From Oscillospiraceae bacterium (GTDB lineage: Bacteria; Bacillota; Clostridia; Oscillospirales; Acutalibacteraceae): DNA of 60,798 nucleotides. The stretch lies in assembly GCA_029225165.1 (NCBI GenBank), contig JAQXVY010000040.1, forward strand, positions 1 through 60,798. The letters are read 5' to 3'. Positions 44,217 through 53,470 of this stretch are shown here, in pieces (position 1 is the stretch's first letter; every line of letters begins with the position of its first letter). A model generated the notes under the pieces. It ran no database searches. It saw only the letters and a program-made list of their open reading frames with translations, and had not been told where the DNA came from. The position numbers were made by a program, and so were the translations under genes.

Positions 44217-44717
44217 ATGGAAGTTTTTCGTCTTAAAAAGTATGACCTTGATGATGTAAAAAGGTTGATTGACCTTGCCAACAAAAATGACCTTGGCGTT
44301 CTTGAGATAGAAACAAAAAAGGGCAGAAGAATCCGTATAGAGAGAAATAAGCAGACTTCTCCTGCTGTTACATTTACAGCAAATACTCCTCAGGAGTCTG
44401 TAAGTGCTCCGGTACCTGCTCCTGTTGCTACTACAACTGTAGCTACAACTCCGGCTGATCCTGCACCACAGGAAAGTTCTGCCGGCAAAACTATTGACGC
44501 ACCAATGGTGGGTGTGTTTTACATTGCTCCTTCACCTGATGCAGAGCCTTTTGTAAAGGTTGGTCAGTCCGTTAAAAAGGGCGACACAGTCTGCATTATT
44601 GAGGCTATGAAGCTGATGAATGAAATTCAGGCAGAGGAAGACGGAGTTATTACAGAGGTTCTTGCAAAAAACGGCGAGATTATAGAGTTCGGTCAGCCTT
44701 TGTTCGCAATAAAATAA
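44217..44717 (+). CDS. accB: Biotin carboxyl carrier protein of acetyl-CoA carboxylase
   Basis: 166 residues from the second of two adjacent ATG codons, better placed behind AAGGAGG. An N-terminal helical region (DLDDVKRLIDLANKND) is followed by a Pro/Thr/Ala linker (~55-90) and a C-terminal biotinyl domain with the attachment site EAMKLMNE. Carries carboxybiotin between AccC and AccDA. The start nearly overlaps the end of fabF. Confidence 0.95.
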   Translation: MEVFRLKKYDLDDVKRLIDLANKNDLGVLEIETKKGRRIRIERNKQTSPAVTFTANTPQESVSAPVPAPVATTTVATTPADPAPQESSAGKTIDAPMVGVFYIAPSPDAEPFVKVGQSVKKGDTVCIIEAMKLMNEIQAEEDGVITEVLAKNGEIIEFGQPLFAIK

Positions 44718-44799
44718 TTTTTGCAGATACTTTAGGTGCATAATTATTAACAGTTCTTGTTAAGTGATTTTTTCACAAACAGAAAGAAAAGGTGAAATT

Positions 44800-45210
44800 A
44801 TGAATCAAAAAGAAATTATGGAGATTATTCCACACCGTGATAATATGCTTCTTGTTGAAGAGGCTGAGGTAATAGATGAAAATACTTCAAAGGGCAGATA
44901 CACCATAAAGGGTGATGAGTTCTTCCTACAGGGTCATTTCCCCGGCAACCCTGTTGTTCCCGGTGTTATCCTCTGCGAAATGATGGGACAGGCAAGCTGT
45001 GTTCTCCTTGCAGATAAGGTCAAGGGCGGTACTCCTTACTTTACAAAGCTTGACGGAGTTAAGTTCAAAAAACCTGTTAAGCCGGGAGATACATTTGAAA
45101 CAGTTGCTACTGTAACAAGAATTCGTGAACCGTTTTACTTTATCAGCACAAAGGGTTATGTTGACGGAAAGCTTCATGTTCAGGCAGAAATGTCCTTTGC
45201 TGTAAAATAA
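44800..45210 (+). CDS. fabZ: 3-hydroxyacyl-ACP dehydratase
   Basis: 136 residues from ATG 44800 (AAAAGGTGAAATT upstream). Hotdog fold with the catalytic His in IIPHRDNMLLVEE and the catalytic Glu in GVILCEMMGQA; GHFPGNPVVPG is the family signature. It dehydrates 3-hydroxyacyl-ACP. Placed between accB and accC as in many Firmicutes. Confidence 0.95.
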   Translation: MNQKEIMEIIPHRDNMLLVEEAEVIDENTSKGRYTIKGDEFFLQGHFPGNPVVPGVILCEMMGQASCVLLADKVKGGTPYFTKLDGVKFKKPVKPGDTFETVATVTRIREPFYFISTKGYVDGKLHVQAEMSFAVK

Positions 45211-45262
45211 TCTACGCAGTAAAGTTTTTAACCATCCCATTGTGTGATTGGAGATTTTTAAG

Positions 45263-46615
45263 ATGTTTTCAAAAATTTTAATTGCTAACCGTGGCGAAAT
45301 TGCGGTGAGAATAATCAGAGCCTGTAGGGAGATGGGCATAAGCACAGTTGCCATTTACAGTCAGGCTGACAAGGACGCACTTCATGTTTCCTTGGCTGAC
45401 GAGGCATACTGCGTAGGTCCTGCTCAGGTTGGGGACAGCTACCTAAATATGCTGTCAATACTTACAATCGCTGTTAATTCAGGCGCTCAGGCTATCCACC
45501 CGGGCTACGGACTTTTGTCCGAAAATGCAAAGTTTGCCTCCCTTTGCGAGGAGTGCAACATTGTGTTTATCGGACCGTCATCCCAGATGATTAGCGACCT
45601 TGGGGACAAGGACAAGGCTCGAAAGACAATGAAGGCGGCAGGTGTTCCCGTAACTCCCGGTACAGATGTTATCGAGGACGAAAACCAGGCTATGAAGGCC
45701 GCAGGAGAAATCGGTTACCCTATACTTATCAAGGCTCGTTCAGGCGGCGGCGGACGAGGTATCCGTCTTGTTGAAAGGGAGGAGGACTTCCTCAATTCCT
45801 TTAGAAGTGCCTCCAGTGAGGCTGCAAGTGCCTTTGGCGACAGCGGATGCTACATTGAAAAGTTTTTAAAGCCTGTTAAACATATTGAAATGCAGCTTTT
45901 GTGTGACAAGCACGGAAATGTCCTCTGCCTTGGGGAGAGAGAATGTTCCGTTCAGCGTAAAAACCAAAAGCTTATTGAAGAAAGCCCCAGTCCATCTCTT
46001 ACACCTGAAATTCGTAAGGAAATGATGGAGGCTGCCATAAAGGCTGCTAAGGCTGTTAACTACAACTCTGTTGGTACAGTTGAGTTCCTCCTTGACAAGG
46101 ACAAAAACTTCTACTTTATGGAGATGAATACAAGGCTCCAGGTTGAGCACGGCGTTACGGAAATGGTGACAGGACTTGACCTTGTACAGTGGCAAATTCG
46201 TGTTGCCGCAGGTACAAAGCTACACAAAACACAGGAGCAGATTTTCTTCCACGGTCACGCCATTGAGTGCCGTATCAATGCTGAAAATCCCGACAAAAAT
46301 TTCCGTCCTTCCTGTGGTAAAATAACACAGCTCCATATTCCCGGCGGTTCATTTGTAAGGTTTGATACCGCTATTTATCAGGACTATACAATTCCGCCTT
46401 TTTACGACAGTATGGTTGGCAAAATCATAGTTCAAGGCAGAAGTCGTGAGCTTGCCATAAGAAAGATGAAGATGGCTCTTTCCGAGCTTTCTATCAGCGG
46501 AATTGACCACAACAGAGAGCTTCAAATCGAGATATTGTCCGACAAAGAGTTTATTGACGGAAGCTACACCACCGACTTTATTGCCGATTTTGAAGAGAGA
46601 AGAAAAAAGAAATAA
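45263..46615 (+). CDS. accC: Biotin carboxylase of acetyl-CoA carboxylase
   Basis: 450 residues from ATG 45263 (TTGGAGATTTTTAAG upstream), the usual length. ILIANRGEIAVRIIRACRE starts the N-domain, the ATP-grasp Gly-rich loop is KARSGGGGRGI, and EMNTRLQVEHGVTE carries catalytic residues. It carboxylates the biotin on AccB with ATP and bicarbonate. Confidence 0.96.
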   Translation: MFSKILIANRGEIAVRIIRACREMGISTVAIYSQADKDALHVSLADEAYCVGPAQVGDSYLNMLSILTIAVNSGAQAIHPGYGLLSENAKFASLCEECNIVFIGPSSQMISDLGDKDKARKTMKAAGVPVTPGTDVIEDENQAMKAAGEIGYPILIKARSGGGGRGIRLVEREEDFLNSFRSASSEAASAFGDSGCYIEKFLKPVKHIEMQLLCDKHGNVLCLGERECSVQRKNQKLIEESPSPSLTPEIRKEMMEAAIKAAKAVNYNSVGTVEFLLDKDKNFYFMEMNTRLQVEHGVTEMVTGLDLVQWQIRVAAGTKLHKTQEQIFFHGHAIECRINAENPDKNFRPSCGKITQLHIPGGSFVRFDTAIYQDYTIPPFYDSMVGKIIVQGRSRELAIRKMKMALSELSISGIDHNRELQIEILSDKEFIDGSYTTDFIADFEERRKKK

Positions 46616-46675
46616 TTACTTTATGTATTTATAATTATACCGGTGAATATCATTGGTTATGGAATGAGTGATTTT

Positions 46676-47539
46676 ATGGATTTATTCACATTTTTAAAGC
46701 CTAAAAATGAGCTTGAGGGTTCAGAACAGGCAGAAACAAACACACCGTTTGTCCCTGATTCCCTGTGGGTAAAGTGTCCCTCCTGCAATACTATGCTTTT
46801 GGCAAGTGATTTAAAGGAAAATGTTGGGGTTTGCACAAAGTGCGGACACCACTTTAGAATGACAGCCAGAGAAAGGATAGCCCTTGTTGCAGACAAAGGA
46901 ACCTTTGAGGAATTTGACAAAGATTTGGAAAGCAAAAACTTCCTGAAATTCCCTATGTATGACGAAAAACTTGCCGGCGCCAAGAAAAAGAGCCGAGAAA
47001 AGGAAAGTGTTGTAACAGGCAAATGTGAAATTGACAGCAACAGCATAGTGCTTTGTGTTATGTCACCTGACTTTATGATGGGTTCAATGGGAACTGTAAC
47101 AGGTGAAAAGATTACAAGAGCCTTTGAATACGCAACAGAAAACAGTCTGCCTGTTGTTGTTTTCACCGTTTCAGGTGGAGCAAGAATGCAGGAGGGTATT
47201 ATGTCCCTTATGCAGATGGCAAAAACCTCAGGCGCTGTAAAAAAGCACAGCGATGCGGGATTACTCTATATAACCGTACTTACCGACCCAACAACAGGCG
47301 GTGTTACAGCCTCCTTTGCTATGGAGGGCGATATAATACTTTCCGAGCCAAACGCACTTGTTGCCTTTGCAGGACCTCGTGTTGTTGAGCAAACCACCCA
47401 CACAAAGTTGCCAAAGGGATTTCAAAGGGCAGAATTTGTCCTTGACAAAGGCTTTATTGACTCTGTCGTAAACAGAAAGGATTTGAAAAAGACTTTGGCG
47501 ACACTTCTTTCTATGCACAGTGGGGAGGTTAAGGTATAA
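46676..47539 (+). CDS. accD: Acetyl-CoA carboxylase carboxyltransferase subunit beta
   Basis: 287 residues if started at ATG 46676; ATG 46664 and GTG 46643 are in-frame alternatives and no ribosome-binding site is decisive. The four-Cys zinc ribbon is at VKCPSCNTMLLASDL and GVCTKCGHHF, followed by the crotonase-like carboxyltransferase domain (FTVSGGARMQEGIMSLMQM; FAGPRVVEQT). Pairs with AccA to transfer carboxyl from biotin to acetyl-CoA. Its stop overlaps accA (TAATG). Confidence 0.95.
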   Translation: MDLFTFLKPKNELEGSEQAETNTPFVPDSLWVKCPSCNTMLLASDLKENVGVCTKCGHHFRMTARERIALVADKGTFEEFDKDLESKNFLKFPMYDEKLAGAKKKSREKESVVTGKCEIDSNSIVLCVMSPDFMMGSMGTVTGEKITRAFEYATENSLPVVVFTVSGGARMQEGIMSLMQMAKTSGAVKKHSDAGLLYITVLTDPTTGGVTASFAMEGDIILSEPNALVAFAGPRVVEQTTHTKLPKGFQRAEFVLDKGFIDSVVNRKDLKKTLATLLSMHSGEVKV

Positions 47540-48324
47540 TGAGCGCATACGATAAGGTTCAGGCGGCAAGGGATGCAAAAAGGCTTACCGCTGTTGACTA
47601 TATTAGCAGAATGTTTGGAAGCTCATTTTTTGAGCTTCACGGCGACAGAAGATTTGGTGACGACAAGGCGATTGTGGGCGGACTTGCAATGCTTTACAAT
47701 CAGCCTGTTACCGTAATCGGTATTGAAAAGGGAAGAACAACAAAGGAGCGTATGTCAAGGAACTTTGGTTCTGCAAATCCCGAGGGATACCGCAAGGCTC
47801 TTCGCCTTATGAAACAGGCAGAAAAGTTCCACAGACCTGTACTTTGCCTTGTTGACACCAGCGGTGCATACCCCGGTATCGGTGCAGAGGAGAGAGGTCA
47901 GGGACTTGCCATTGCCGAAAATATTATGGAAATGATGACACTTGAAACTCCAATCCTATCCATTCTTATTGGTGAGGGCGGTTCTGGCGGAGCATTGGCT
48001 CTTGCTGTTGCCGACGAGGTTTGGATGTTAGAGGACAGCATTTACTCTGTTATTTCACCTGAGGGCTGTGCGTCAATCCTTTGGAAGGACAGCACAAAAG
48101 CACCTGAGGCATCCGAATGTCTAAAGCTCACCTCCCACAATCTATTCGACCTTGGCGTTGTGGAGAGGATTATTCGTGAGCCTGCCGGTATTGATGACAG
48201 AAAGATGTTTGAGGGATTAAAAATGCTCATTGCCCGTACATTTGAGAAGAATTTGAATGTGGATGTTGATACCCTGACACAGGAGAGATACGAAAGATTC
48301 CGCAAGCTGGGTAATAATGTTTAA
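47539..48324 (+). CDS. accA: Acetyl-CoA carboxylase carboxyltransferase subunit alpha
   Basis: 261 residues. The family motifs are ELHGDRRFGDDKAIVGGLA, LVDTSGAYPGIGAEERGQ, and IGEGGSGGALALAVAD. Forms the heterotetrameric carboxyltransferase with AccD. Last gene of the fab-acc operon; a terminator follows. Confidence 0.96.
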   Translation: MSAYDKVQAARDAKRLTAVDYISRMFGSSFFELHGDRRFGDDKAIVGGLAMLYNQPVTVIGIEKGRTTKERMSRNFGSANPEGYRKALRLMKQAEKFHRPVLCLVDTSGAYPGIGAEERGQGLAIAENIMEMMTLETPILSILIGEGGSGGALALAVADEVWMLEDSIYSVISPEGCASILWKDSTKAPEASECLKLTSHNLFDLGVVERIIREPAGIDDRKMFEGLKMLIARTFEKNLNVDVDTLTQERYERFRKLGNNV

Positions 48325-48352
48325 TCAGTGTTTCCTTAAAATTTGAATTTAG

Positions 48353-48388
48353 TGACTGTTGCAAAGAAAATTTGCGGCAGTCATTTTT
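48353..48388 (+). terminator. Terminator of the fab-acc operon
   Basis: TGACTGTTGCAAA pairs with TTTGCGGCAGTCA (one G-T) around GAAAA, followed by TTTTTGTT. Confidence 0.9.
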
Positions 48389-48479
48389 GTTGCAGTTAAT
48401 ACTGCCCAAAATTCATCTATCTCGTTTGTGGACTATTGACAATAAGTGTAAAGTGTCGGTTAATATATTTGTTGTGGCA

Positions 48480-48508
48480 TTGACATAAAAAATTCTTAGT
48501 GTTATGAT
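48480..48508 (+). promoter_or_regulatory. Promoter of a putative small RNA
   Basis: TTGACA (48480-48485), 17 bp, TATGAT (48503-48508), predicting a start near 48515. Another TTGACA at 48436-48441 lacks a good -10. Confidence 0.75.
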
Positions 48509-48514
48509 TATTGT

Positions 48515-48638
48515 GCGAGAGGGCATCCTGACACCGCCCTTGAGTAAAAATGTTAAATGTTAAATCTGTAAAAGGTGGACTTTTTCCATCTTTAACAGGC
48601 AACAAAGCACGGCGAAAGTCGTGCTTTGTTGTTTATAC
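48515..48638 (+). ncRNA. Putative orphan structured small RNA (~120 nt)
   Basis: Between a near-consensus promoter and a strong terminator there is no reading frame. Three hairpins can be drawn: AGGGC (48520-48524)/GCCCT (48536-48540); AAAGGTGGA/TCCATCTTT (about 48571-48594); and the terminator AACAAAGCACG/CGTGCTTTGTT (48601-48630) followed by GTTT. The next gene has its own promoter at 48649-48677, so this is best read as an independent RNA, not a leader. I could not match it to 6S, SRP, tmRNA or a known riboswitch. Confidence 0.6.
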
Positions 48639-48648
48639 GAGTATTTTG

Positions 48649-48677
48649 TTGACTATTTGTTTTTTTTGTTGTATATT
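48649..48677 (+). promoter_or_regulatory. Promoter of the membrane protein gene at 48740
   Basis: TTGACT (48649-48654), 17 bp rich in T, TATATT (48672-48677). Confidence 0.65.
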
Positions 48678-48739
48678 CAGCATAGCGAGTAAACTTATGA
48701 CTTTTTGCAAAACTATGTTTGTAGTAAGGAGTTTGGATT

Positions 48740-49966
48740 GTGGATAATTACGAAAAGGACTTTTTCTCAGACCAATTTTACGATGAAGAAAACAGCATAT
48801 CAGAAGAAAAAAAGAATGACCAACAGTCAAAGAAAATTTCAAAAAAGAAGAAAAAGCCTTTCTTTAAAAGGACAGGCGGAATTGTACTTATTGTATTTCT
48901 TGTAGTACTTATCGGTGGCGGAATAACAGCCTATGCACTTAGGCATCAAATACTAAAGGCTATTCTCGGACCTGTTGATTACTACCTTTTTGAGGAGGGT
49001 TATAACCTGTACGAATTAAGTGGCGAGGACATCAGCCTAACAGGTGATTTTACTGTGGGAAAGGACTTTTCTTCCATAATGTCCTTCACAGGGGCAGACA
49101 CCGCAAAAATCGGTATGGACATTGATTATAGCCCGTCACAGGACAAGCTAAAGACCAGCCTTGATTTTTTGGGAATCCTTATGTGCGATATTCAAAAGCA
49201 GGGCGACCTTGTGTCCAGCTCCGTCAACAACCAAGACCCTGTGGTAACTGACCTTTCAGGTGACAGCAGTTCAAAAACTAACAAGAATTCATCAAATTAC
49301 AAGGCTAAAAAGAAACCTACAAAAGAAGAAACAACATCCTCTAAAACTGATGAAGAATTGAGCAACTGGGATTTGATTATGTGGGCATACAGCTTTAGTA
49401 AGGACTGTATTGCTTCTCCCTTGGAAAACGGTTATGTTACAGAAACCACAGAAAAATACAGAGATGTTCAGTGTGACACCACAACCTTTAAAATCACAGG
49501 TGACGCACTATCAAAAATATACAAAAACATAGCAGACAGCCTTGAAAATGACGAGAGAACCCGTATCATCTTCGATAAGGTTTATTCAGGTTACCTTGAA
49601 TTTATGTGGGAGGACAGCTTTGACACAGAAAAAGCAGTTAAGACCTTTAGAGAAATGTCCGACTTTGCAAAAGAGGACAAGTCTATGGGTATGACCTACA
49701 CAGTTTATTATGACGGCTCCCACATTATGAAAAGAGAGTTTTCGGGAATGTCCCTGGCAACATACAAGAAAAATGACAAAAGCTATGTGGAAATTGATAT
49801 TCCAAAGACAATAACAGGACTTTTTGAATACAAGGATACCGCAGATGTATCTGAGGTGAATATTAAAAAGGAAGATGCTGTGCCAAACAGCGAAAATACT
49901 GTTGCAATCACTTTGACAAAGGCACTGCTGGAATATGCTTTCGGCTTTATTGGAATAATGGATTAA
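48740..49966 (+). CDS. Single-pass membrane protein of unknown function
   Basis: 408 residues from GTG 48740, with AAGGAG eight bases upstream. An acidic then very basic cytoplasmic start (1-48, KKISKKKKKPFFKR) leads to a membrane segment (about 50-72). The outside region has two parts joined by a Ser/Thr/Lys linker (~170-205) and contains regular beta patterns (YFLFEEGYNLYELSGEDISLTGDFTVG-like, read in pieces). I do not recognise the family. It has its own promoter and terminator just ahead of the phosphatase genes, and could be a sensor or envelope protein of the same module. Confidence 0.75.
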   Translation: MDNYEKDFFSDQFYDEENSISEEKKNDQQSKKISKKKKKPFFKRTGGIVLIVFLVVLIGGGITAYALRHQILKAILGPVDYYLFEEGYNLYELSGEDISLTGDFTVGKDFSSIMSFTGADTAKIGMDIDYSPSQDKLKTSLDFLGILMCDIQKQGDLVSSSVNNQDPVVTDLSGDSSSKTNKNSSNYKAKKKPTKEETTSSKTDEELSNWDLIMWAYSFSKDCIASPLENGYVTETTEKYRDVQCDTTTFKITGDALSKIYKNIADSLENDERTRIIFDKVYSGYLEFMWEDSFDTEKAVKTFREMSDFAKEDKSMGMTYTVYYDGSHIMKREFSGMSLATYKKNDKSYVEIDIPKTITGLFEYKDTADVSEVNIKKEDAVPNSENTVAITLTKALLEYAFGFIGIMD

Positions 49967-49970
49967 GTAT

Positions 49971-49993
49971 AGGCGGATTTTTCCGCCTTTTTC
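49971..49993 (+). terminator. Terminator
   Basis: AGGCGG (49971-49976) pairs with CCGCCT (49983-49988) followed by TTTTT. Confidence 0.88.
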
Positions 49994-50044
49994 CGCTTTT
50001 TCAGTGATAATTTTTTGGATTATTTATGGATTATTATTCTTATG

Positions 50045-50073
50045 TTGAAATTTAGAGTATTATATGATATAAT
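50045..50073 (+). promoter_or_regulatory. Promoter of the PP2C phosphatase gene
   Basis: TTGAAA (50045-50050), 17 bp, TATAAT (50068-50073). Confidence 0.75.
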
Positions 50074-50117
50074 TATATAATTATTTGAGGGAAATATAAG
50101 AAATTGTGGTGATTTGT

Positions 50118-50873
50118 ATGGAGGATAATCATTACAAAATTAAATATCACGCTTTGAGCGTTGTGGGAAACACCCGCACACACAACGAGGACAACCTGTT
50201 TTGTGACGGTTACACCAGACCGTATGAGGAGGATGAAACCTACTCACATTCAGGAGAAATACTGAGCAGGGACAACAAAATCCTTGCTGTCTTTGACGGT
50301 ATAGGCGGAGAGGTAAAGGGTGAGGTAGCCTCCTCAATTGCATCTAACGCAACAAAAAGTGCCGACTTTACAGGAGAAAATGTTGGGGAGAAAATTCTTG
50401 ACTTTACCCGCAGTATCAACCAAAGTGTAAGGCAGTATGCTGTGGATAACGAAATTGAAAGTATGGGTACTACCTTTGCAGGAGCTGTTTTCACAAACTC
50501 GGGAATACACATCGGCAATGTAGGGGATTCGAAGGTTTTCCGACTTCACAACGGGAAAATTCATCAGCTTTCTGTTGACCATGTTCTCCCCAAGGAGCTT
50601 GCCTTTAACAATATCATCACCCAATATATTGGTATGAAAGAGGAAAAATCACACCTTGAACCGGCAATTGCTTTTCAGGAATACATACCCGGTGACCGCT
50701 ACATAATCTGCTCTGACGGACTCACCGAAAAGCTGAATATAGAACAGGTTGGTGCATTGTGCCATGTGGCTGAAACCGTGACAGACGCAACGGATATTCT
50801 TGTTTCTCAGGCACTTTGTGCTGGGGGTAATGACAATATAACAGTTATCGTTTGCGAACTTGAGAATTGCTGA
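50118..50873 (+). CDS. PP2C-family serine/threonine phosphatase
   Basis: 251 residues from ATG 50118 (GGTGAT upstream). PP2C metal and phosphate motifs are in order: RTHNEDN, AVFDGIGGE, GTTFAGAVF, GNVGDSKVFRL, ICSDGLTE and GGNDNITVIV, all with the expected acidic residues. It should dephosphorylate Ser/Thr on cytosolic proteins. No partner kinase is encoded nearby, so the substrate system is elsewhere or served by the adjacent zinc-ribbon membrane proteins. It has its own promoter. Confidence 0.93.
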   Translation: MEDNHYKIKYHALSVVGNTRTHNEDNLFCDGYTRPYEEDETYSHSGEILSRDNKILAVFDGIGGEVKGEVASSIASNATKSADFTGENVGEKILDFTRSINQSVRQYAVDNEIESMGTTFAGAVFTNSGIHIGNVGDSKVFRLHNGKIHQLSVDHVLPKELAFNNIITQYIGMKEEKSHLEPAIAFQEYIPGDRYIICSDGLTEKLNIEQVGALCHVAETVTDATDILVSQALCAGGNDNITVIVCELENC

Positions 50874-50937
50874 TAATTTTAGTAATCAACAGTTTAAATA
50901 TCTGTTGTAATGCAAAGTTACAATATGGTCATAAACA

Positions 50938-50966
50938 TTGATGAAATAATTGTGTTTTTGTATAAT
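50938..50966 (+). promoter_or_regulatory. Promoter of the PP2C-like gene
   Basis: TTGATG (50938-50943), 17 bp, TATAAT (50961-50966). Confidence 0.65.
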
Positions 50967-51057
50967 GAAATTGAGATTTAGTAATTTAGATTTAATAAAT
51001 AGATTGCAATTAGGATATTAGGATATAATTTTTAAAAGTACTGTAAAGAGGTTAACT

Positions 51058-52005
51058 ATGGACAACTTTAATGATGTAAAAACAGGAATAAGAAGATTAA
51101 ACTTAGCCCTTGCCATCAGCGGTAAAAATGATGTAAAGGACGAGGACAGTTACAGCTATTGCTTTAACGAAACAGGCGGATTTATCGGTGTATTTGACGG
51201 ATACGGTGAAATGGACTCAACAAGATACTCAAAGCTGGGAGGCAGAAGCGGCGGCTACATTGCATCCCGTTTGTCAGCCGAAAGCACTCTGAAAATGTTC
51301 CAAAACGGCAACTTCACCTTCAGCGAAATGGACAGCATAAAGCTTGGCTCCGACCTTAAAAAATACATTGAAAAGGTAAAGAAGAACTTTAGCAATGAGG
51401 ATGACAGGGTGTTGCTACCTGCAACAGCAAGCATAATCGCCTGTGATTTTTCAAAGCAGGACAGCATTATGTTTGAGTACCTTTGGGCAGGTAACAGCAG
51501 AGGTTATCTCCTTGATAATGCCGGTCTTAGCCAGATTACAGAGGACGACCTTGTAGAAGCGGTAAACCCAATTAACCCTGACGAAAAGCCAAGGGTAATC
51601 AACCTTATCAACGGCGAAACTGACTTTAAAATCAATATAAAAACCGTAAAGACAAAAAATCCTTCTGTTGTTGTAACTGCAACAGACGGTGCATTTAGCT
51701 GTTTCTCTACACCGATGGAGTTCGAGTATGCATTGCTATACACCCTCAACAGGGCAAAGAGTATCGCCCAGTGGGAGCATCTTTTAAAAAGGCTTATCAA
51801 CGAGCTTGCTGATGATGTGTTCACAATTATGATAGCCGGTTTTGGCTTTGATGATTTCAAGGATTTAAAGAGATATTTCTTTGAAAGAACTAAATCAATG
51901 TACAGCGAGTATATCGACCCTATATTTAAGGCAAGAGAAAATAATTCCACTGATGAAATCGACGAAATGTGGAATAAATATAAGGAACAGTATTACAGAA
52001 AATAA
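51058..52005 (+). CDS. Degenerate PP2C-like protein
   Basis: 315 residues. PP2C landmarks are still visible (DVKDEDSYS, GVFDGYGEMDS, YLWAGNSRGYLL, VVTATDGAFSCFS, ADDVFTIMIAGFGF) but key residues differ from the intact neighbour: GDS is GNS, and the final G-x-D-N-x-T is ADDVFT. Metal binding may be altered, so it may be a weak enzyme or a regulatory pseudophosphatase. A ~70-residue helical, charged C-terminal extension follows. The next gene follows after 15 bases, suggesting a shared transcript with the zinc-ribbon proteins. Confidence 0.8.
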   Translation: MDNFNDVKTGIRRLNLALAISGKNDVKDEDSYSYCFNETGGFIGVFDGYGEMDSTRYSKLGGRSGGYIASRLSAESTLKMFQNGNFTFSEMDSIKLGSDLKKYIEKVKKNFSNEDDRVLLPATASIIACDFSKQDSIMFEYLWAGNSRGYLLDNAGLSQITEDDLVEAVNPINPDEKPRVINLINGETDFKINIKTVKTKNPSVVVTATDGAFSCFSTPMEFEYALLYTLNRAKSIAQWEHLLKRLINELADDVFTIMIAGFGFDDFKDLKRYFFERTKSMYSEYIDPIFKARENNSTDEIDEMWNKYKEQYYRK

Positions 52006-52020
52006 GTGAGGTGAGGTGCT

Positions 52021-53460
52021 GTGTGGATTTGTCCCAAGTGCTCCAGAGAAAACGGTAACTCCTTTAGCAGCTGCAAGGGCTGTGGCTATGTTATCTCTGA
52101 AAAGGAAAAGTCATACGCAATAGAAAACACCAAGCAAAAAATAGAAAACTACAACAGCAAACATTCTGTGTCGGGGACTACATACGGTCACACAGGCTAC
52201 AACGGTCCCAAAATCTCATACGACAATGACGATGAATATTTAGAAAATTACTATACTGACGATATGTTTGATGATGACGACTACGAAAGAAAGCCAAAGA
52301 GAAGGGTTCTTAGGGCTGTTGTCACAATCTTCATAATACTTGCCGTTTTAGCGGGTGGAGTGTTATTCCTTAACTACACAGGCATAATCAATGTGTTTTC
52401 CTCCACAGACTTTAGGTACACAGAGGATGACACAGGGATTACCATTACAGGCTATACCGGCAAGGATACAACTATTGAAATTCCCGATGTAATCAACGGC
52501 AATATTGTCACAGCTATTGGCGACAAAGCATTTGCAGAAAGCAACCTAAAGACTGTTACCTTGCCAAACACAATTAAGTCTATCGGTGAAAGGGCATTCT
52601 TTAGCAGTAAGTATCTTCATATTGTAAGTATGCAGGACGGTGTAAAAAATATAGGTTCATATGCCTTTGCCTCCTGTGAGGGGTTTGCCGATGTATTTTT
52701 GCCTGAAAGCGTTGAAACTATTGGTGAAAATATCCTGAAGGATAGCGGAACAGCCTACATTCAGGGTGTCCCCGGTTCAAGCGCAATGAAGTACGCAATA
52801 GATAACGACATCAGCTTTACACCAACATCAGCAGATGCAACACCTCTTACCGTAACACCGGTCAGAGCGAATAACAAACAGACCTACACAACATCAAATG
52901 CAGGTTACGGAGCGGGATATATTTTCAGCTTTATGCCTTACGAAAATTCCACCTACAAGATTACCGTAACGGCATCCATTGAAGGATACCTTGGAATCAA
53001 TGATTTTGGAATTATGGGGGATGTAAAAAGCGAAGAGGTTGAAAACAGCAAAAACCACCAAACTGTTCTTGTTGCAAATCTGAAAAAAGAGAAAAAATAC
53101 TACTTTGGCATTGAAAACCACGGTACAGAGAAAAATAAGAATATAGAATTTGCCTTGGAGATTGCCCCTGTTACAGACAAGCAAACAAAGGCAGAGGATG
53201 AGGCTAAAAAGTTTGTGGGGCAAAATTACAGCTTTACAGCCTATACCGATTTGTTCTACGACCAGCACAGTGCAACGGGACAAAGCCATTACCTTGAATG
53301 GAATACAAATTCCCAAAGGATTGTGGACTATTATGTAGAAGAAAACGGTACAATTTGGGTAGCAATAAATGCACCACAGGGCAGTGGGGAACAGTCATAT
53401 GACGAATACGGAAACCCTATTGAAGGTAGCTCTATTTGGTGGCATAAGCTTGAGGATTAA
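52021..53460 (+). CDS. Zinc-ribbon membrane protein with LRR_5 domain
   Basis: 479 residues from GTG 52021 (GTGAGGTGAGG upstream). N-terminal zinc ribbon CPKCSRENGNSFSSCKGCG (cytoplasmic), acidic linker, membrane segment (about 98-120), then outside a BspA-like LRR_5 region (about 140-255: IPDVINGNIVTAIGDKAF, LPNTIKSIGERAF), and a C-terminal beta domain (about 280-385) resembling PPC-type domains, plus a final ~80-residue part. The zinc ribbon facing the cytoplasm and LRR outside suggest a transmembrane sensor or scaffold. Likely cotranscribed with the PP2C-like gene. Confidence 0.8.
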   Translation: MWICPKCSRENGNSFSSCKGCGYVISEKEKSYAIENTKQKIENYNSKHSVSGTTYGHTGYNGPKISYDNDDEYLENYYTDDMFDDDDYERKPKRRVLRAVVTIFIILAVLAGGVLFLNYTGIINVFSSTDFRYTEDDTGITITGYTGKDTTIEIPDVINGNIVTAIGDKAFAESNLKTVTLPNTIKSIGERAFFSSKYLHIVSMQDGVKNIGSYAFASCEGFADVFLPESVETIGENILKDSGTAYIQGVPGSSAMKYAIDNDISFTPTSADATPLTVTPVRANNKQTYTTSNAGYGAGYIFSFMPYENSTYKITVTASIEGYLGINDFGIMGDVKSEEVENSKNHQTVLVANLKKEKKYYFGIENHGTEKNKNIEFALEIAPVTDKQTKAEDEAKKFVGQNYSFTAYTDLFYDQHSATGQSHYLEWNTNSQRIVDYYVEENGTIWVAINAPQGSGEQSYDEYGNPIEGSSIWWHKLED

Positions 53461-53470
53461 GGAGTAAATT

